Notes under the pieces: generated by a model
What the model saw: the letters and a program-made list of their open reading frames with translations, nothing else
Database searches by the model: none
What the model was told of the DNA's origin: nothing
Shown here: in pieces, positions 6,722 to 13,084 of the stretch
Position numbering within the stretch: position 1 is the first letter of the stretch
Layout of the letters: every line of letters begins with the position of its first letter
Source: an uncultured Bacillota bacterium
GTDB lineage: Bacteria; Bacillota_I; Bacilli_A; RFN20; CAG-826
Assembly: GCA_949298295.1 (NCBI GenBank)
Contig: CASFWS010000011.1
Coordinates: forward strand, 1 to 16,311
Length of the DNA: 16,311 nucleotides
Direction: 5' to 3'
Made by a program: the position numbers and the translations under genes

Positions 6722-7738
6722 CTATTTTTGGCTTGGTTCCTGCGGCTGGATGAGGAAGGGCGGGATGACGTCGTTGGGGTTCATTTTCCGGTCAAGATAG
6801 AGGGTGTAAGGGAAGCCGGCGCGGGTAGCGAAACGCCGCTTGACGTCAGCGTCGACCTCAATGGCCAAATCGTCTTCCCGCGCCTTTATCCGCTTTCCGA
6901 TAGCCGCGTCGAGAATGTCGTAGAAGCCAATGAGGATAAGGGCGAAAGCGATCGTGATGATACCGATATAGCTTTGGGCGTAATTGACGAAAAGACCCAA
7001 TTCGAAGTTGTTCCAGCCCGTATAGACCCCGATGATGTCCTCAAACGGCACCGATACTTCATAAGAGGCCGAAATCGCATTGGAATCGCCGCGGAAGGCG
7101 TAGCGCATTTCGCCGTCCCCGTTGCTTCCCATGTCGATGAGACGGTGGACGAAAACCGTGCCTTCAGCCCGGAAGGCATAGATGTCGTAGATATTCATTT
7201 CCTCGGCAGTGACGGTCTTCAATTCAATGAGCGAATAGGCCGGTATCTGGTTTTCGAGTCCTTCGTCGAACAAATAGTCGTTGGCCGTGTTCCTTTGCTC
7301 CATCGAACCTGTTTGGACGATCAGATAGCTTCGGTCTCCGATGAGGAAAGTGTCCCCCTGGGAACGGATGGAGATGGCAGCAACCATCAAAGCGAGAAAA
7401 GCGAGATAGAAAACGACAAGAACGGAATTCCCGACAATCTTCCAGACCCGGGCTTTGGCTTGGCCCTTGGCCCGGAACTCAAGAAAGGATGGCGCTTCCT
7501 TGGAGCCCGAATCGTATTCTTCCCCTGCCTTGGCGAAGAAGGCGCGATCGCGCCGCACCAAATCCTTCAGGATATACCGATCCTCAATCCGATAGTCGAC
7601 CGCTTTTCGGAAATAGCGGTAATAAAGATAGAAGAGGCCGGCGAAGGCAAGGAAAAGGAGGACGATGACCGTTATCGCGACGGCCATTGAGACGTTTTCG
7701 ACGCGCTCAGCACTCGAAATCAAGAATTCCGTTCTCAT
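6722..7738 (-). CDS. sipW: ER-type (SipW-class) signal peptidase I
   Basis: The 338-aa membrane protease has TM segments at about 18-40, 103-124 and 256-276. The nucleophile is S145 in TGSM (143-146). The usual bacterial Lys is replaced by H198 in VFVHRL, and D218 lies in RGDSN, so the site is the Ser/His/Asp type of ER-like peptidases, to which Bacillus SipW belongs. SipW cleaves a special set of precursors, the TasA-like matrix proteins. Here three such precursors lie directly upstream in the same operon. It is much longer than SipW (about 190 aa): an N-terminal TM plus a charged cytosolic segment (about 41-100) and a C-terminal tail after the last TM are extra. The start at 7738 is chosen over an upstream in-frame ATG at 7831 because AGGAGGG lies 5 nt before it and 7831 is inside the previous gene. 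That gene ends 10 bases upstream. Confidence 0.88.
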   Translation of the reverse strand: MRTEFLISSAERVENVSMAVAITVIVLLFLAFAGLFYLYYRYFRKAVDYRIEDRYILKDLVRRDRAFFAKAGEEYDSGSKEAPSFLEFRAKGQAKARVWKIVGNSVLVVFYLAFLALMVAAISIRSQGDTFLIGDRSYLIVQTGSMEQRNTANDYLFDEGLENQIPAYSLIELKTVTAEEMNIYDIYAFRAEGTVFVHRLIDMGSNGDGEMRYAFRGDSNAISASYEVSVPFEDIIGVYTGWNNFELGLFVNYAQSYIGIITIAFALILIGFYDILDAAIGKRIKAREDDLAIEVDADVKRRFATRAGFPYTLYLDRKMNPNDVIPPFLIQPQEPSQK

Positions 7739-7748
7739 CGTTTCCCTC

Positions 7749-10268
7749 CTATGCATAGGCTGCCAACAGTTGGTCGTCGGCATTCGACCATCCGACATCC
7801 AACCGGTTGACTCTTTTCCATGCCAAGACATGGTTTTTCTTTATGACGAACTCGCCATTCTCCAAGGCCGTTGGCAAGGCGTATTGCCCGGAAACGACGT
7901 CATAGAGAATCCACGCCGTCGTTGCCCGCTCGTCGCTTGAGAGGGTGCCCTGCCGCTGATTCATGATTGCCCCAAGGGTCATGGATCCTTCGTTGGTAAT
8001 GAAAGCGTCATCAAGACCGAGTGTATCCAGGAGGAAGTAACTCTGCGAACTGGTGTAGAAAGTGAAATCCTCGGATCCAGTATTGACATAGCCAGAACCG
8101 TTTTCCCAAGAACTATCCGAAGCAATCTTCACGAAAATGTTGTGGATGCGGTAGAAGTACAAATCAATTTTAAGGGAGGTTACGACTCCCTGGTCCGGAG
8201 AATAGTGGAACCTCAAATAGAAGTTGTATTCACCCGTACTTGGGACTTTAAAGACCGGCATCTGGTCAATCATCGAGCGCAATTCGGCGTTTTGGCTATA
8301 GGCAGTAGCCAGACTCATTGCTTCGTTTCCGCCTTCAGGGATGTAGGAAGCCTCCATGCTTCCGGCATTCGAAGCGCACCATTCGCTTAAAGTGAGCAGC
8401 GACCAATCGGCATTGAGTTGCCCATCCGGACCATACGATTTTGAAAGATAGTATTCCGTTCGTTCCTCAGTCACGACGGAGGATCCGTCGAAAGTCGAGT
8501 ACTTCGCGATTACGACGGGAACGCCCTCGTCTGCGGCATTGGTGGGCTCACTTCCCGGGCCAATCGCTGCATCGGAATACGTGAGTTCGACAGGGCTCAA
8601 GGTGAAACGAGGCCTGTTTTGATCAATCCCGATGCTAAAGAAAGTCTGTGGAAGGACAATCGTCCCAAAGCCTGAAAGGTTGTAAGCAAACGTCCTCGAA
8701 GCATCCATCGTTACGTCTCGAACCTCGAATTCGTTAAGAATGTCCCCGCTCGAGGAAACAATCTGATTGAAGCTCGTGGAATATGGCGCTTCATTGTAAA
8801 TTAGCGTCCCCGTTTCTCCCCCCAAAAGTTTGACGTCGAAAGTTTTTTCGACGACAAGATAGAAGTCGCATACATCAGCAACTATTTCACGAGCCGGAAT
8901 GCCTCCGGTCGCTCGGTTGTCATACACAAAAGAGAACCCGAGATCTACTGCCTTGTATTGTCGGATATTCGCCGTAGATAAGATCTCATTGACGTTTTGG
9001 GCCCCAACGCGTGCATTACAAACAACATCTCCTGGACCTCTGCTCTCCCAAATATAATAGCCTTCCTGGAATGTTGACTGTACCAAAAATAGATAAATGT
9101 TATAACGGCCAACGGGCAAAGAAAGATCCGCCAGATTATAAGCAGTTCCATGGTATTGTTGATTAGAACCGCCATCATTGCTGATATATGTTGAATTGCC
9201 GTTTGAAGGAATACCCATCCAAGCCCCGAGCCACTTCGAACCGACACTTGACCTATTTATATCTATCCTCAAAACCGATGTCGCCTCATTGAAGTCCGGA
9301 GAATCGTCGGGATTCCCGCTCGCAGGGGCATTTATCGTGAGACCAGGCAGTCGATAGGCTTCGATGCCGTTGATGCTATGCGATGGATCATAAACGAAGT
9401 CAGTGGATGGAAGATTGTACGAGGTGGAATTCGCGTCCGTGGAAAAAGCAATCGCGTTTTTGGCCACGTACTCGTTCCCCTCTCGATATTCTTTCCCCGT
9501 GGAAAGGTAGGGATAGAAATTGATGACGCCGTTGTCGGCATAAGAATCATAAGTTTCTAACGCCAGGTTAAAATTCGGAATTTCATATCCTGAAAAGGGG
9601 TAGGTACCGGTAACCATACATTTATAAACCACGTCGCTCACTCGGGTCCAACTGGTGTCGGAATTGAATCCAGCATAAAAGTTCGGAACATCGGAGGCAC
9701 CTTCGTCAATCAGCAGCCAGGAAAGGAAATGAATCAAGAAATTATGTTTGTCGACCAATCCCTCATTGGATTCTCCGGTATCTTTCTCGTCAGCGCATAC
9801 GGGTACGCCGACGGCTTGAACCATTTCTTGGGTGATCATGCTGATGTTTCGGAAGGTAATGCAATTGTAAAAGGTGCCAGAAGCATCAGTAAGAGTTGCT
9901 ACCGTCCCGCCCAATTCATTGATCAGGTCAACATCCAAGTCCCTGAAATAACCGAAATAATGGGAGTAGCCGTTAGCAGAATTGCCGCCAGTGACGTTGT
10001 AGTGCCTTTCCGGGCCATCTCCCACACTATCTCTGCCGCAATACTGGGCATAGAAATTCACGGTGTAGTATTTCGTATCGAAAACATTCGAGTCGGCTGC
10101 CGGATCGCCGAAAATGAAGTTTTCCCGGATATTGTCAGCGCTTGGATCAACGCTTTCGCTAGCGCTGTCATCCTCGCTGAAGGCAAAGAAAGAATAGCCG
10201 GCTCCGGCAACGGTGACGGACAGTGCCAACATTCCCACCAATATGTACTTAGCCTTGGAAAAGATCAT
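7749..10268 (-). CDS. Large secreted protein with SipW-type signal peptide
   Basis: The 839-aa protein has a hydrophobic N-terminal signal (about 8-30) with the motif GAGYSFFAF at 22-30, which matches those of the two small proteins encoded just upstream. The rest is extracellular, Tyr/Ser/Asn-rich and beta-strand-like, without a membrane anchor or LPXTG signal. Two segments with similar strands, LPVGRYNIYLFL near residue 380 and PSTGEYNFYLRF in the last quarter, suggest repeated beta-sandwich domains. I recognise no enzyme motif. The ATG at 10268 overlaps the stop of the preceding gene in an ATGA arrangement, so translation is coupled; a GGAG lies about 10 nt upstream. The sequence is visibly AT-richer and less codon-biased than its neighbours, hinting at faster evolution or transfer. 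A plausible role is a fibre-associated adhesin or minor subunit of a TasA-type surface structure; this is inferred from context. Confidence 0.8.
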   Translation of the reverse strand: MIFSKAKYILVGMLALSVTVAGAGYSFFAFSEDDSASESVDPSADNIRENFIFGDPAADSNVFDTKYYTVNFYAQYCGRDSVGDGPERHYNVTGGNSANGYSHYFGYFRDLDVDLINELGGTVATLTDASGTFYNCITFRNISMITQEMVQAVGVPVCADEKDTGESNEGLVDKHNFLIHFLSWLLIDEGASDVPNFYAGFNSDTSWTRVSDVVYKCMVTGTYPFSGYEIPNFNLALETYDSYADNGVINFYPYLSTGKEYREGNEYVAKNAIAFSTDANSTSYNLPSTDFVYDPSHSINGIEAYRLPGLTINAPASGNPDDSPDFNEATSVLRIDINRSSVGSKWLGAWMGIPSNGNSTYISNDGGSNQQYHGTAYNLADLSLPVGRYNIYLFLVQSTFQEGYYIWESRGPGDVVCNARVGAQNVNEILSTANIRQYKAVDLGFSFVYDNRATGGIPAREIVADVCDFYLVVEKTFDVKLLGGETGTLIYNEAPYSTSFNQIVSSSGDILNEFEVRDVTMDASRTFAYNLSGFGTIVLPQTFFSIGIDQNRPRFTLSPVELTYSDAAIGPGSEPTNAADEGVPVVIAKYSTFDGSSVVTEERTEYYLSKSYGPDGQLNADWSLLTLSEWCASNAGSMEASYIPEGGNEAMSLATAYSQNAELRSMIDQMPVFKVPSTGEYNFYLRFHYSPDQGVVTSLKIDLYFYRIHNIFVKIASDSSWENGSGYVNTGSEDFTFYTSSQSYFLLDTLGLDDAFITNEGSMTLGAIMNQRQGTLSSDERATTAWILYDVVSGQYALPTALENGEFVIKKNHVLAWKRVNRLDVGWSNADDQLLAAYA

Positions 10269-10915
10269 TCGACAACATTCTCCACGTGAACGGTAAGGTA
10301 ATGGTTCGCTCCACAGCCGTTTCTAGAATTCATGAATTCCGCCCACGATTCGCTTTCCGTCGGCTTCGTTCCGGTTCTCCATCTAAATTCGGGAGAGAGA
10401 AAGAAGTTGTATGAGTGGGCATAACCGATTTCAGCAACCGATGCTTCCTCCCACGCCGTAGAGGCTTCGGACACCGTGTAAGTAATGCTTTGCAGAAGGG
10501 AAGATTCGGCATGTTCCTTGAACTGAATCGAATCAAAACACGCACAAGAGCAAGAGAGCTCAAAGTCGATAAGAAGAGAGTTCGGATCGAGAGGAAGGTA
10601 GAGGCTTGAAAGGCGACAAGAGATTTGACCCGTCGAGAGGCTCACGCCGACTTCCTCGTCAAACCGGGACCCGATTCCGCCTTGATCAAAGACGATTCGA
10701 TAGCCGTCATAGCCCACGGGCGGCAATATTTCCAAATCAAGCGGAGTGGTACTCACGCCCGAAACATCGAGGTTGCCAATCGCCTGCTCTTCATTGGCCA
10801 ACGTCGCCTCAGGCAAAGCGAACAGCCAGAGCGAATAGCCGACGCTCGTAAGAGCGCCAAAGCTCAATAAAGGAGCGACAAAAAGACGAAATATCCGTTG
10901 AATACGAAGATTCAT
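10265..10915 (-). CDS. TasA-like paralog, small secreted protein with SipW-type signal
   Basis: The 216-aa protein has a signal segment with SVGYSLWLF at 24-32, the same motif as its neighbours. Residues 72-93 (FDQGG at 76-80, then VGVSL) align without gaps to residues 74-95 of the TasA-like protein (LDQGG, then AGITF), so the two are probably paralogs. It differs in a Cys cluster CSCAC in mid-protein and another Cys near the C-terminus (NGCGANHY), which could form disulphides outside the cell. It probably assembles with, or caps, the TasA-like fibre protein; that is inference. The ATG at 10915 has AGGAG about 9 nt upstream. The gene follows the TasA-like gene after 38 nt and overlaps the 839-aa gene by 4 bases. 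Confidence 0.78.
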   Translation of the reverse strand: MNLRIQRIFRLFVAPLLSFGALTSVGYSLWLFALPEATLANEEQAIGNLDVSGVSTTPLDLEILPPVGYDGYRIVFDQGGIGSRFDEEVGVSLSTGQISCRLSSLYLPLDPNSLLIDFELSCSCACFDSIQFKEHAESSLLQSITYTVSEASTAWEEASVAEIGYAHSYNFFLSPEFRWRTGTKPTESESWAEFMNSRNGCGANHYLTVHVENVVE

Positions 10916-10940
10916 CTCATGTCGCTCCTATAACGATTCA

Positions 10941-10958
10941 AATAGGGGTTTACCTATT
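10941..10958 (-). promoter_or_regulatory. Intercistronic hairpin after the TasA-like gene
   Basis: In the minus-strand RNA, AAUAGG and CCUAUU pair as a 6-bp stem with a 6-nt loop. The stem contains the TAG stop of the TasA-like gene. There is no U run, so it is not a classical terminator; it could stabilise or partly attenuate the transcript so that the first gene is expressed more than the rest. Confidence 0.35.
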
Positions 10959-11691
10959 GATTAAGGGTGAAGGTGGTTTCGACGGTGAAGACAAAGGCAA
11001 TCTTCTGAGCGGAAGTGTACGACTCGGACTCCGCGTCATAGGAAAGGCCCAGATCCGAAAGCATGCTCTGATACTCGCCAAGATTGCCCGGCTTATTCGT
11101 ATAAACCCAAGAAGTCGGTTTAAAGGCGACGTTATGATTGATATAGGAAGTCCCGTCGCCGGAAGCAAGCCCACTGACGAGCTGATCAGTCACGACCGTT
11201 TGGCTCCCCTCAGGCATGGTGACCGAATCGGCAAGGTCGATGTAACTCAAAATTTTCCCATCCGAGACATTCTGGAGTTCAAGCGAATAGGTAACGGTCA
11301 CGGAGTAGTTGCTATAGGCCGTGGCATCATCCGAAGAAATGCTCCATTGGAAGCTCAAGCCATTGGCATTGAGAGCATCGGTGACCGTCGAATCGCCTTG
11401 CCAAGCAAAGGTGATGCCGGCCTCGTTGTTGGTAGCGTTGGACACGCCGCCCTGATCAAGGGTCAGAGCGAAGGACGGAGCGGAAACCTCAGTGAAAGTG
11501 TCATCGGAAATGTATCCGAGTTTGAGGCTCACGGTCGGTCCGGTCGTTTCATCGCCGGCGATGATGGCCGAACCGGTCGCGTTCTTTGTGGCAGAAGTCG
11601 TATTTCCGAAAACCCAGGTCGAGAAACCGGCACCAACGATGGCAAGGCCAGCAAGAACCGGGAGGACGAAAGTTGCGTATTTGTTATGCAT
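10954..11691 (-). CDS. TasA/camelysin-like secreted matrix-fibre protein
   Basis: The 245-aa protein starts with a short basic tip and a hydrophobic signal (about 8-28) ending in GAGFSTWVF, the SipW-dependent signal pattern. Cleavage is expected near GNTTSATKN (29-37). The mature part is Ser/Thr/Asn-rich, beta-strand-like and acidic, with no cysteines, comparable in size and composition to the TasA/camelysin family of amyloid-like fibre subunits in Bacillus biofilms. Overall sequence similarity to TasA is not obvious by eye, so the call rests on the signal type, size and linkage to a SipW-class peptidase. The start is ATG 11691, with AAGGA 8-9 nt upstream; an in-frame extension to 11802 has no ribosome site and encodes a charged non-signal sequence. 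As the first gene of the operon it is likely the major subunit. A long leader precedes it. Confidence 0.78.
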   Translation of the reverse strand: MHNKYATFVLPVLAGLAIVGAGFSTWVFGNTTSATKNATGSAIIAGDETTGPTVSLKLGYISDDTFTEVSAPSFALTLDQGGVSNATNNEAGITFAWQGDSTVTDALNANGLSFQWSISSDDATAYSNYSVTVTYSLELQNVSDGKILSYIDLADSVTMPEGSQTVVTDQLVSGLASGDGTSYINHNVAFKPTSWVYTNKPGNLGEYQSMLSDLGLSYDAESESYTSAQKIAFVFTVETTFTLNQ

Positions 11692-11900
11692 GGTAGTTTT
11701 CCTTTCTAACATTGAGGCAATTGCTGATTCGCCGCGGCCTCCAAACCAAACAGGTCTTCGTATTCGCGACGCGGCCTTTGCCTCCTCCAACGAGCGAAGC
11801 ACCGAGAATCGAGGCCGCCGGATCCGTTCAAGCCGGACATGACCAATTCAAGTTTCCTTTTTCCTTATTACCTCCGAGGCGCGCGTAGTCTAAAACTTAA

Positions 11901-11911
11901 CCCCCCCCCCC
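11901..11911. repeat. Homopolymeric run of 11 C
   Basis: Eleven consecutive C on the plus strand (G in the operon's sense strand), 210 bp upstream of the TasA-like start. No run of comparable length occurs elsewhere in the window. Such tracts can change length by slipped-strand mispairing, and they are also prone to sequencing error. Confidence 0.9.
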
Positions 11912-12046
11912 ACGGAATCAGGAAGTGCCGGCCTTTCCGGCGCCGATTGCTTGCCCTAAAGGAATACCTTAACATTCGGTTACCGGACCAACGGAACAAG
12001 AAAACGACGATGGTAAAGGGCGTTTTCGTTTTCCCGTCCTAAAACA

Positions 12047-12074
12047 TTGACACATTTAAAAATACTTATCTTAT
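12047..12074 (+). promoter_or_regulatory. Possible plus-strand promoter (TTGACA, 16 bp, TCTTAT)
   Basis: A perfect -35 TTGACA at 12047-12052 is followed after 16 bp by TCTTAT (4 of 6 matches) at 12069-12074. It would transcribe rightward into the potentially structured segment at 12121-12201. No gene follows on this strand, so any product would be non-coding. Confidence 0.3.
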
Positions 12075-12099
12075 GCATAGGGCGTATGGTTTTTATGCA
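12071..12099. repeat. Direct repeat TTATGCA, copies 22 bp apart
   Basis: TTATGCA occurs at 12071-12077 and 12093-12099. The start-to-start distance of 22 bp is about two helical turns, which would place two proteins on one face of the DNA. The repeat lies in the AT-rich island upstream of the TasA-like operon and is a candidate regulator site. Confidence 0.35.
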
Positions 12100-12120
12100 A
12101 ATATACAATTGTCTGATTGG

Positions 12121-12201
12121 GCATTTCGCCCGCTACATCGGGGGATGTCCTTGAACTGTTAAGACAAAGAAATCGCGAAAGTAGTCTTCAAAACGAAATG
12201 C
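12121..12201. ncRNA. Possible three-way-junction structured RNA
   Basis: GCATTTCG (12121-12128) and CGAAATGC (12194-12201) are perfectly complementary over 8 bp. They enclose two smaller hairpins: ACATC/GATGT (12135-12139 with 12144-12148, GGGG loop) and AAGAC/GTCTT (12161-12165 with 12184-12188). On the plus strand a T6 run follows at 12210-12215 and a TTGACA lies about 70 bp upstream. It matches no riboswitch or ncRNA family I recognise. The strand is uncertain; on the minus strand it would lie far upstream in the TasA-like leader or beyond its promoter. Confidence 0.22.
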
Positions 12202-12311
12202 GGTTGCACTTTTTTGCCTGGATTCCTGTCCGGATTCTCATTTTGGACCGGGTGTAACTTTCAAGAGAAGTCAGAGCCGCCTATAGGCTCATCGGGGTAA
12301 CGGAATTGTCC

Positions 12312-12893
12312 TTAGGCAATCCGTAGTTCCACTTCGATGTCCTCAAAGGGCTCGCTTGAGGCAATTGCCAAGGTCAAATCGTCGATTTCCTTCGTAAAAA
12401 GGCGGTCCTTTTCTCGAAATACTTGGATGGATGAAGGAATGAACCCCGTTCCGCCTTCGCGTTTGAATAGAGCTTCCTTCGCCGCGAAAAGGGAAGCGGT
12501 CGACCATTTGGAGTTTCTTTCCTCCGCGGTCGAGATGCTCTCCCGCAGGCGTTTGGAAAGGCGTTGGTCGCTGCTCAGAACAAGATCAATCCCAACCGGG
12601 AACGAGGCGATAGCGACCCCCACATAACCGCCTTCGTGGGTCAAGGAGAATGAAACCCCTTCCCCCGCCCATTGCCCGGAAGGAAGGAGACGGGGGTGGA
12701 CATCCTCAAGGGGCCGGCCTTCCAGTTCGAAGGCATCGGAAAGGAGAATCCACACCGCTTCCATTTCCTTCTTTCGGTAGGGGTTCCGCATTGAAAGAAG
12801 CTGCCTCTTTCGCTCTTCCGGGACATAAACCTGCTTAGTCAGCATTCCTTCGTCCCATTTCCGCAAATAGACAGCGATCCGCCTTTTCTTCAT
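12312..12893 (-). CDS. Sfp-type 4'-phosphopantetheinyl transferase
   Basis: The 193-aa protein belongs to the PPTase superfamily, which moves phosphopantetheine from CoA onto a serine of carrier proteins. Family marks are SLTHEGG at 84-90 (CoA-binding His86), VGID at 100-103 (Mg-binding D103) and FAAKEALFK at 136-144 (catalytic E140, with K139 and K144). The usual GxDxE motif is incomplete: the expected Glu is V105. No carrier protein or synthase gene is visible nearby, so the target is unknown; it could be the cell's only PPTase, serving fatty-acid ACP. An ATG at 12971 is open but lies inside the tRNA-His gene, so the start is taken at 12893 (or in-frame 12905); neither has a strong ribosome site. 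A TATGAT -10 (12931-12936, minus strand) lies upstream, back to back with the tRNA promoter. Confidence 0.82.
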   Translation of the reverse strand: MKKRRIAVYLRKWDEGMLTKQVYVPEERKRQLLSMRNPYRKKEMEAVWILLSDAFELEGRPLEDVHPRLLPSGQWAGEGVSFSLTHEGGYVGVAIASFPVGIDLVLSSDQRLSKRLRESISTAEERNSKWSTASLFAAKEALFKREGGTGFIPSSIQVFREKDRLFTKEIDDLTLAIASSEPFEDIEVELRIA

Positions 12894-12906
12894 GCGACAA
12901 ACCATC

Positions 12907-12935
12907 TTGCCAACGAAGGGCTTCGTGGCTATCAT
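12907..12935 (+). promoter_or_regulatory. Promoter of tRNA-His
   Basis: TTGCCA (12907-12912) and TATCAT (12930-12935) are separated by exactly 17 bp, and the tRNA begins 10 nt after the -10. This is the clearest sigma-70-type promoter in the window. It overlaps the 5' region of the divergent PPTase gene. Confidence 0.65.
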
Positions 12936-12944
12936 ATCCCGGCC

Positions 12945-13022
12945 GGCGGATATGGTGAAGCGGTTTAACACAACCGGCTGTGAACCGGTGATGCGCGGGT
13001 TCGATTCCCGTTATCCGCCCCA
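12945..13022 (+). tRNA. tRNA-His (anticodon GTG)
   Basis: A complete cloverleaf can be folded. The acceptor stem pairs GCGGATA (12946-12952) with TATCCGC (13012-13018), and G12945 pairs with C13019 as the extra G-1:C73 pair diagnostic of histidine tRNA. The D arm is at 12955-12971. The anticodon stem pairs ACCGG with CCGGT (12973-12977 with 12985-12989), with GTG at 12980-12982. The T arm is at 12995-13011 with TTCGATT as its loop. The CCA end is encoded (13020-13022). A matched promoter lies upstream and an intrinsic terminator follows. Confidence 0.95.
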
Positions 13023-13034
13023 ACCAGCGAAAAG

Positions 13035-13064
13035 CCCCGATTGCATCGGGGTCTTTATTTTTTT
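13035..13064 (+). terminator. Intrinsic terminator of tRNA-His
   Basis: Perfect 7-bp stem CCCCGAT (13035-13041) and ATCGGGG (13045-13051) with loop TGC, followed by a T-rich tract (13052-13064). It lies 12 nt after the CCA end. Confidence 0.9.
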
Positions 13065-13084
13065 GGAGACACTTTTGGAGACAC
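13061..13084. repeat. Tandem 12-bp repeat TTTTGGAGACAC next to the tRNA terminator
   Basis: Two exact copies, 13061-13072 and 13073-13084, begin within the T tract of the tRNA-His terminator. Short repeats at the 3' side of a tRNA gene are typical of attachment sites left by tyrosine-recombinase elements. No integrase gene is present in the window. Confidence 0.5.

Larger units (their letters stand above)
11692..12311 (-). other. 620-bp gene-free leader upstream of the TasA-like operon
   Basis: No convincing gene lies here on either strand. Small frames exist, but they cross a run of 11 C or lack ribosome sites. The stretch holds several elements described separately: the poly-C run, an AT-rich island at about 12041-12115, a TTATGCA direct repeat and a possible structured RNA. 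Other marks are a GAAAACG...CGTTTTC inverted repeat at about 12000-12027 and a GAGCC...GGCTC hairpin near 12274-12290. I could not define a single promoter for the operon with confidence; the AT-rich island is the best place for one. Confidence 0.5.

Noticed and set aside
7739..7831. Upstream start of the signal peptidase at 7831
   Set aside because: It lies inside the 839-aa gene. The start at 7738 has AGGAGGG directly upstream and gives a normal N-terminal membrane segment.
11692..11802. N-terminal extension of the TasA-like protein to 11802
   Set aside because: The extension would bury the signal peptide behind 37 charged residues, and it has no ribosome site; the ATG at 11691 has AAGGA at good spacing.
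11839..12042. 67-codon plus-strand open frame
   Set aside because: It passes through the C11 run, has no ribosome site and gives a low-complexity basic peptide.
12121..12311. Known riboswitch classes in the operon leader
   Set aside because: I looked for c-di-GMP, c-di-AMP, ZTP, preQ1, fluoride, guanidine and yybP-ykoY signatures on both strands and saw none.
12301..12323. Hairpin at the end of the PPTase gene as a terminator
   Set aside because: The arms (CGG-ATTG and CAAT-CCG) are short, overlap the stop codon and no T run follows in the direction of transcription.
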